The notes beneath the pieces were generated by a model that was not told where the DNA came from, did no database searches, and was given only the letters and a program-made list of their open reading frames with translations. Positions 63,151 to 64,000 of a stretch of DNA of 64,000 bases are shown here, piece after piece. The first letter of the stretch is position 1. Every line of letters starts with the position of its first letter. The DNA lies in assembly GCF_022760755.1 (NCBI RefSeq), contig NZ_JAIVFP010000001.1, positions 2,088,001 through 2,152,000 of the forward strand. Direction: 5' to 3'. Made by a program: the position numbers and the translations under genes. Source of the DNA: Candidatus Rhodoblastus alkanivorans (GTDB lineage: Bacteria > Pseudomonadota > Alphaproteobacteria > Rhizobiales > Beijerinckiaceae).

Positions 63151-64000
63151 ATGACCAATGAGGGAGTGCGGATCGATTCTGCGACACGTACGCCAGTGGG
63201 TTACTTTAGCATTGTTTCCTTTCACGGCACTTATGTCGTAGTGTCGCGGGCCGAGAGGTCCGCGCTCGTGGTCCCGGCCGAAATTTCGCCGACCGCCCAG
63301 TTCGTTCCCCTTTATGGTTGCATATTCGAAAGCCGTCCTGGCAAGATTGTTTTGATTGCCGAACAACCAGCACGCGAGTTCAGCATCGGGGCAGAACGAT
63401 TCGCGCAAGGGATGGCCTGGCTGACGCTGGAGACGCTCGAGGGCGGGCTTTTTCATCTGCGCCATCCGAGCACCGGGCGCTATTTGTGCGCTTTTCCTCG
63501 CAAAGGGAATGCGGCGGAGCCCGTCCAGATCAATCGTCTCGAAGCCCGCGAATGGGAAAGCTTTCGCCTGGAGGCGCTCGCGCCGGAGACGATTTCCGCC
63601 CCGACACGTGAAATTGTTGAATTGCTCGCGCGAAACGAGGGCGATCTGATCTCGGCGGACGCCATCAAGACGGCGTTCCGCGCGCCGGCCGGAAATCTCG
63701 GCGCAGTTGTCAAATCCTTTTCTGTCGCCGAAATCCAACCGGAACAGCTCGCTGCCCTCAGCGACTGGCTCGTCAAATCCGACGATTGGCGCCAGGGCCT
63801 GCCGAATCTATATCCGCGCGATCCCTGGGCTCATCACGCTTTGCCGCGACTCACGAACTGGCTGCGTGAGTCGCCGACCGAGCGCGGGAAATGGCCGAGG
63901 TTCGAGCGCGTTACGGCTGATTTCGACCCGGTCGCCACGCGCGACATGGCGATCAGCGCGGCTTCGCTGCCCTTCGTGCTCAACGCGGTCACGCGCCGGA
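63151..64000 (+). CDS. Unknown protein of the polysaccharide cluster, 3' end outside window
   Basis: An open frame of at least 283 codons with no stop before the window end. It begins MTNEGVRIDSATRTPVG and an N-terminal beta-rich region (YFSIVSFHGTYVVVSRAE, LFHLRHPSTGRYLCAF) suggests a beta-trefoil or fascin-like fold. A segment DFDPVATRDMAISAA lies near the right edge. GC rises back to the local norm. ATG at 63112 and a TTG at 63073 are alternative starts. No family was recognised and the C-terminal part is missing. Confidence 0.6.
   Translation, partial: MTNEGVRIDSATRTPVGYFSIVSFHGTYVVVSRAERSALVVPAEISPTAQFVPLYGCIFESRPGKIVLIAEQPAREFSIGAERFAQGMAWLTLETLEGGLFHLRHPSTGRYLCAFPRKGNAAEPVQINRLEAREWESFRLEALAPETISAPTREIVELLARNEGDLISADAIKTAFRAPAGNLGAVVKSFSVAEIQPEQLAALSDWLVKSDDWRQGLPNLYPRDPWAHHALPRLTNWLRESPTERGKWPRFERVTADFDPVATRDMAISAASLPFVLNAVTRR

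Overview
The window is high-GC, gene-dense chromosomal DNA of an alphaproteobacterium, most likely in the Hyphomicrobiales (Rhizobiales), near the Beijerinckiaceae/Methylocystaceae. The inference rests on the mazG / lepB-rnc-era-recO order, a two-domain cold-shock protein, BTLCP and DUF1489 proteins, a liv operon ending in a DUF6867-type protein, a Flp pilin and a phasin-clpS-clpA block. No methane-oxidation or photosynthesis gene is present, so the genus is left open.

Layout. 1-5400: cold-shock protein, mazG, lepB-rnc-era-recO, a decayed SDR gene and a small membrane protein. 5600-10400: parC, a secreted protein, murI and rpsD. 10400-12600: a YbjQ-type pair, a long non-coding stretch and an orphan Flp pilin. 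12600-15900: modE, an atypical Nramp-like transporter, a cupin and a BTLCP protease. 15860-18190: an IS3-family remnant, a truncated universal stress protein gene, and an intact three-gene redox operon (small periplasmic protein, ferric-reductase-like flavocytochrome, anchored cytochrome b5). 18330-24720: several low-complexity secreted proteins (His-rich, Tyr/Gly/Pro-rich, Gly-Phe-His repeat) mixed with a P1 peptidase, ccdA and a Liv-type binding protein. 24825-29006: livH-livM-livG-livF-DUF6867 on the minus strand.

29400-39330: flavin reductase, pccA, a DUF2147-like protein, a gamma-glutamylcyclotransferase, panC, a DUF805 protein, lipB, a hydrolase, tRNA-Leu(GAG), a polysaccharide deacetylase and a GH25 lysozyme. 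39340-47620: an ElyC/SanA-type protein, a DUF3253 protein, a phosphatase-kinase-like fusion, rhodanese, a GST, a Kir-type potassium channel, a globin, an arylamine N-acetyltransferase, DUF1489, a VWA-like protein and a J-domain membrane protein. 47695-53500: a D,D-carboxypeptidase with SPOR domain, a phasin, clpS and clpA. 53788-64000: a surface-polysaccharide cluster with a giant RgpF-type protein, a GT4 glycosyltransferase, a CDP-glucose-type nucleotidyltransferase, two SDR epimerases, an RfbC-like epimerase, a lower-GC methyltransferase and a gene cut by the window end.

The most unusual items are the phosphatase plus kinase-like fusion (40725-41948), the flavocytochrome/cytochrome b5 operon beside an insertion scar, the Nramp-like protein that lacks the metal-binding Met motif next to modE, the group of repeat-rich secreted proteins, a long dispersed intergenic repeat placed just upstream of two unrelated membrane-protein genes, and a sugar-module domain shared by the RgpF protein and the methyltransferase. 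Assignments come from reading the sequence and recalled family motifs; no database search was run.
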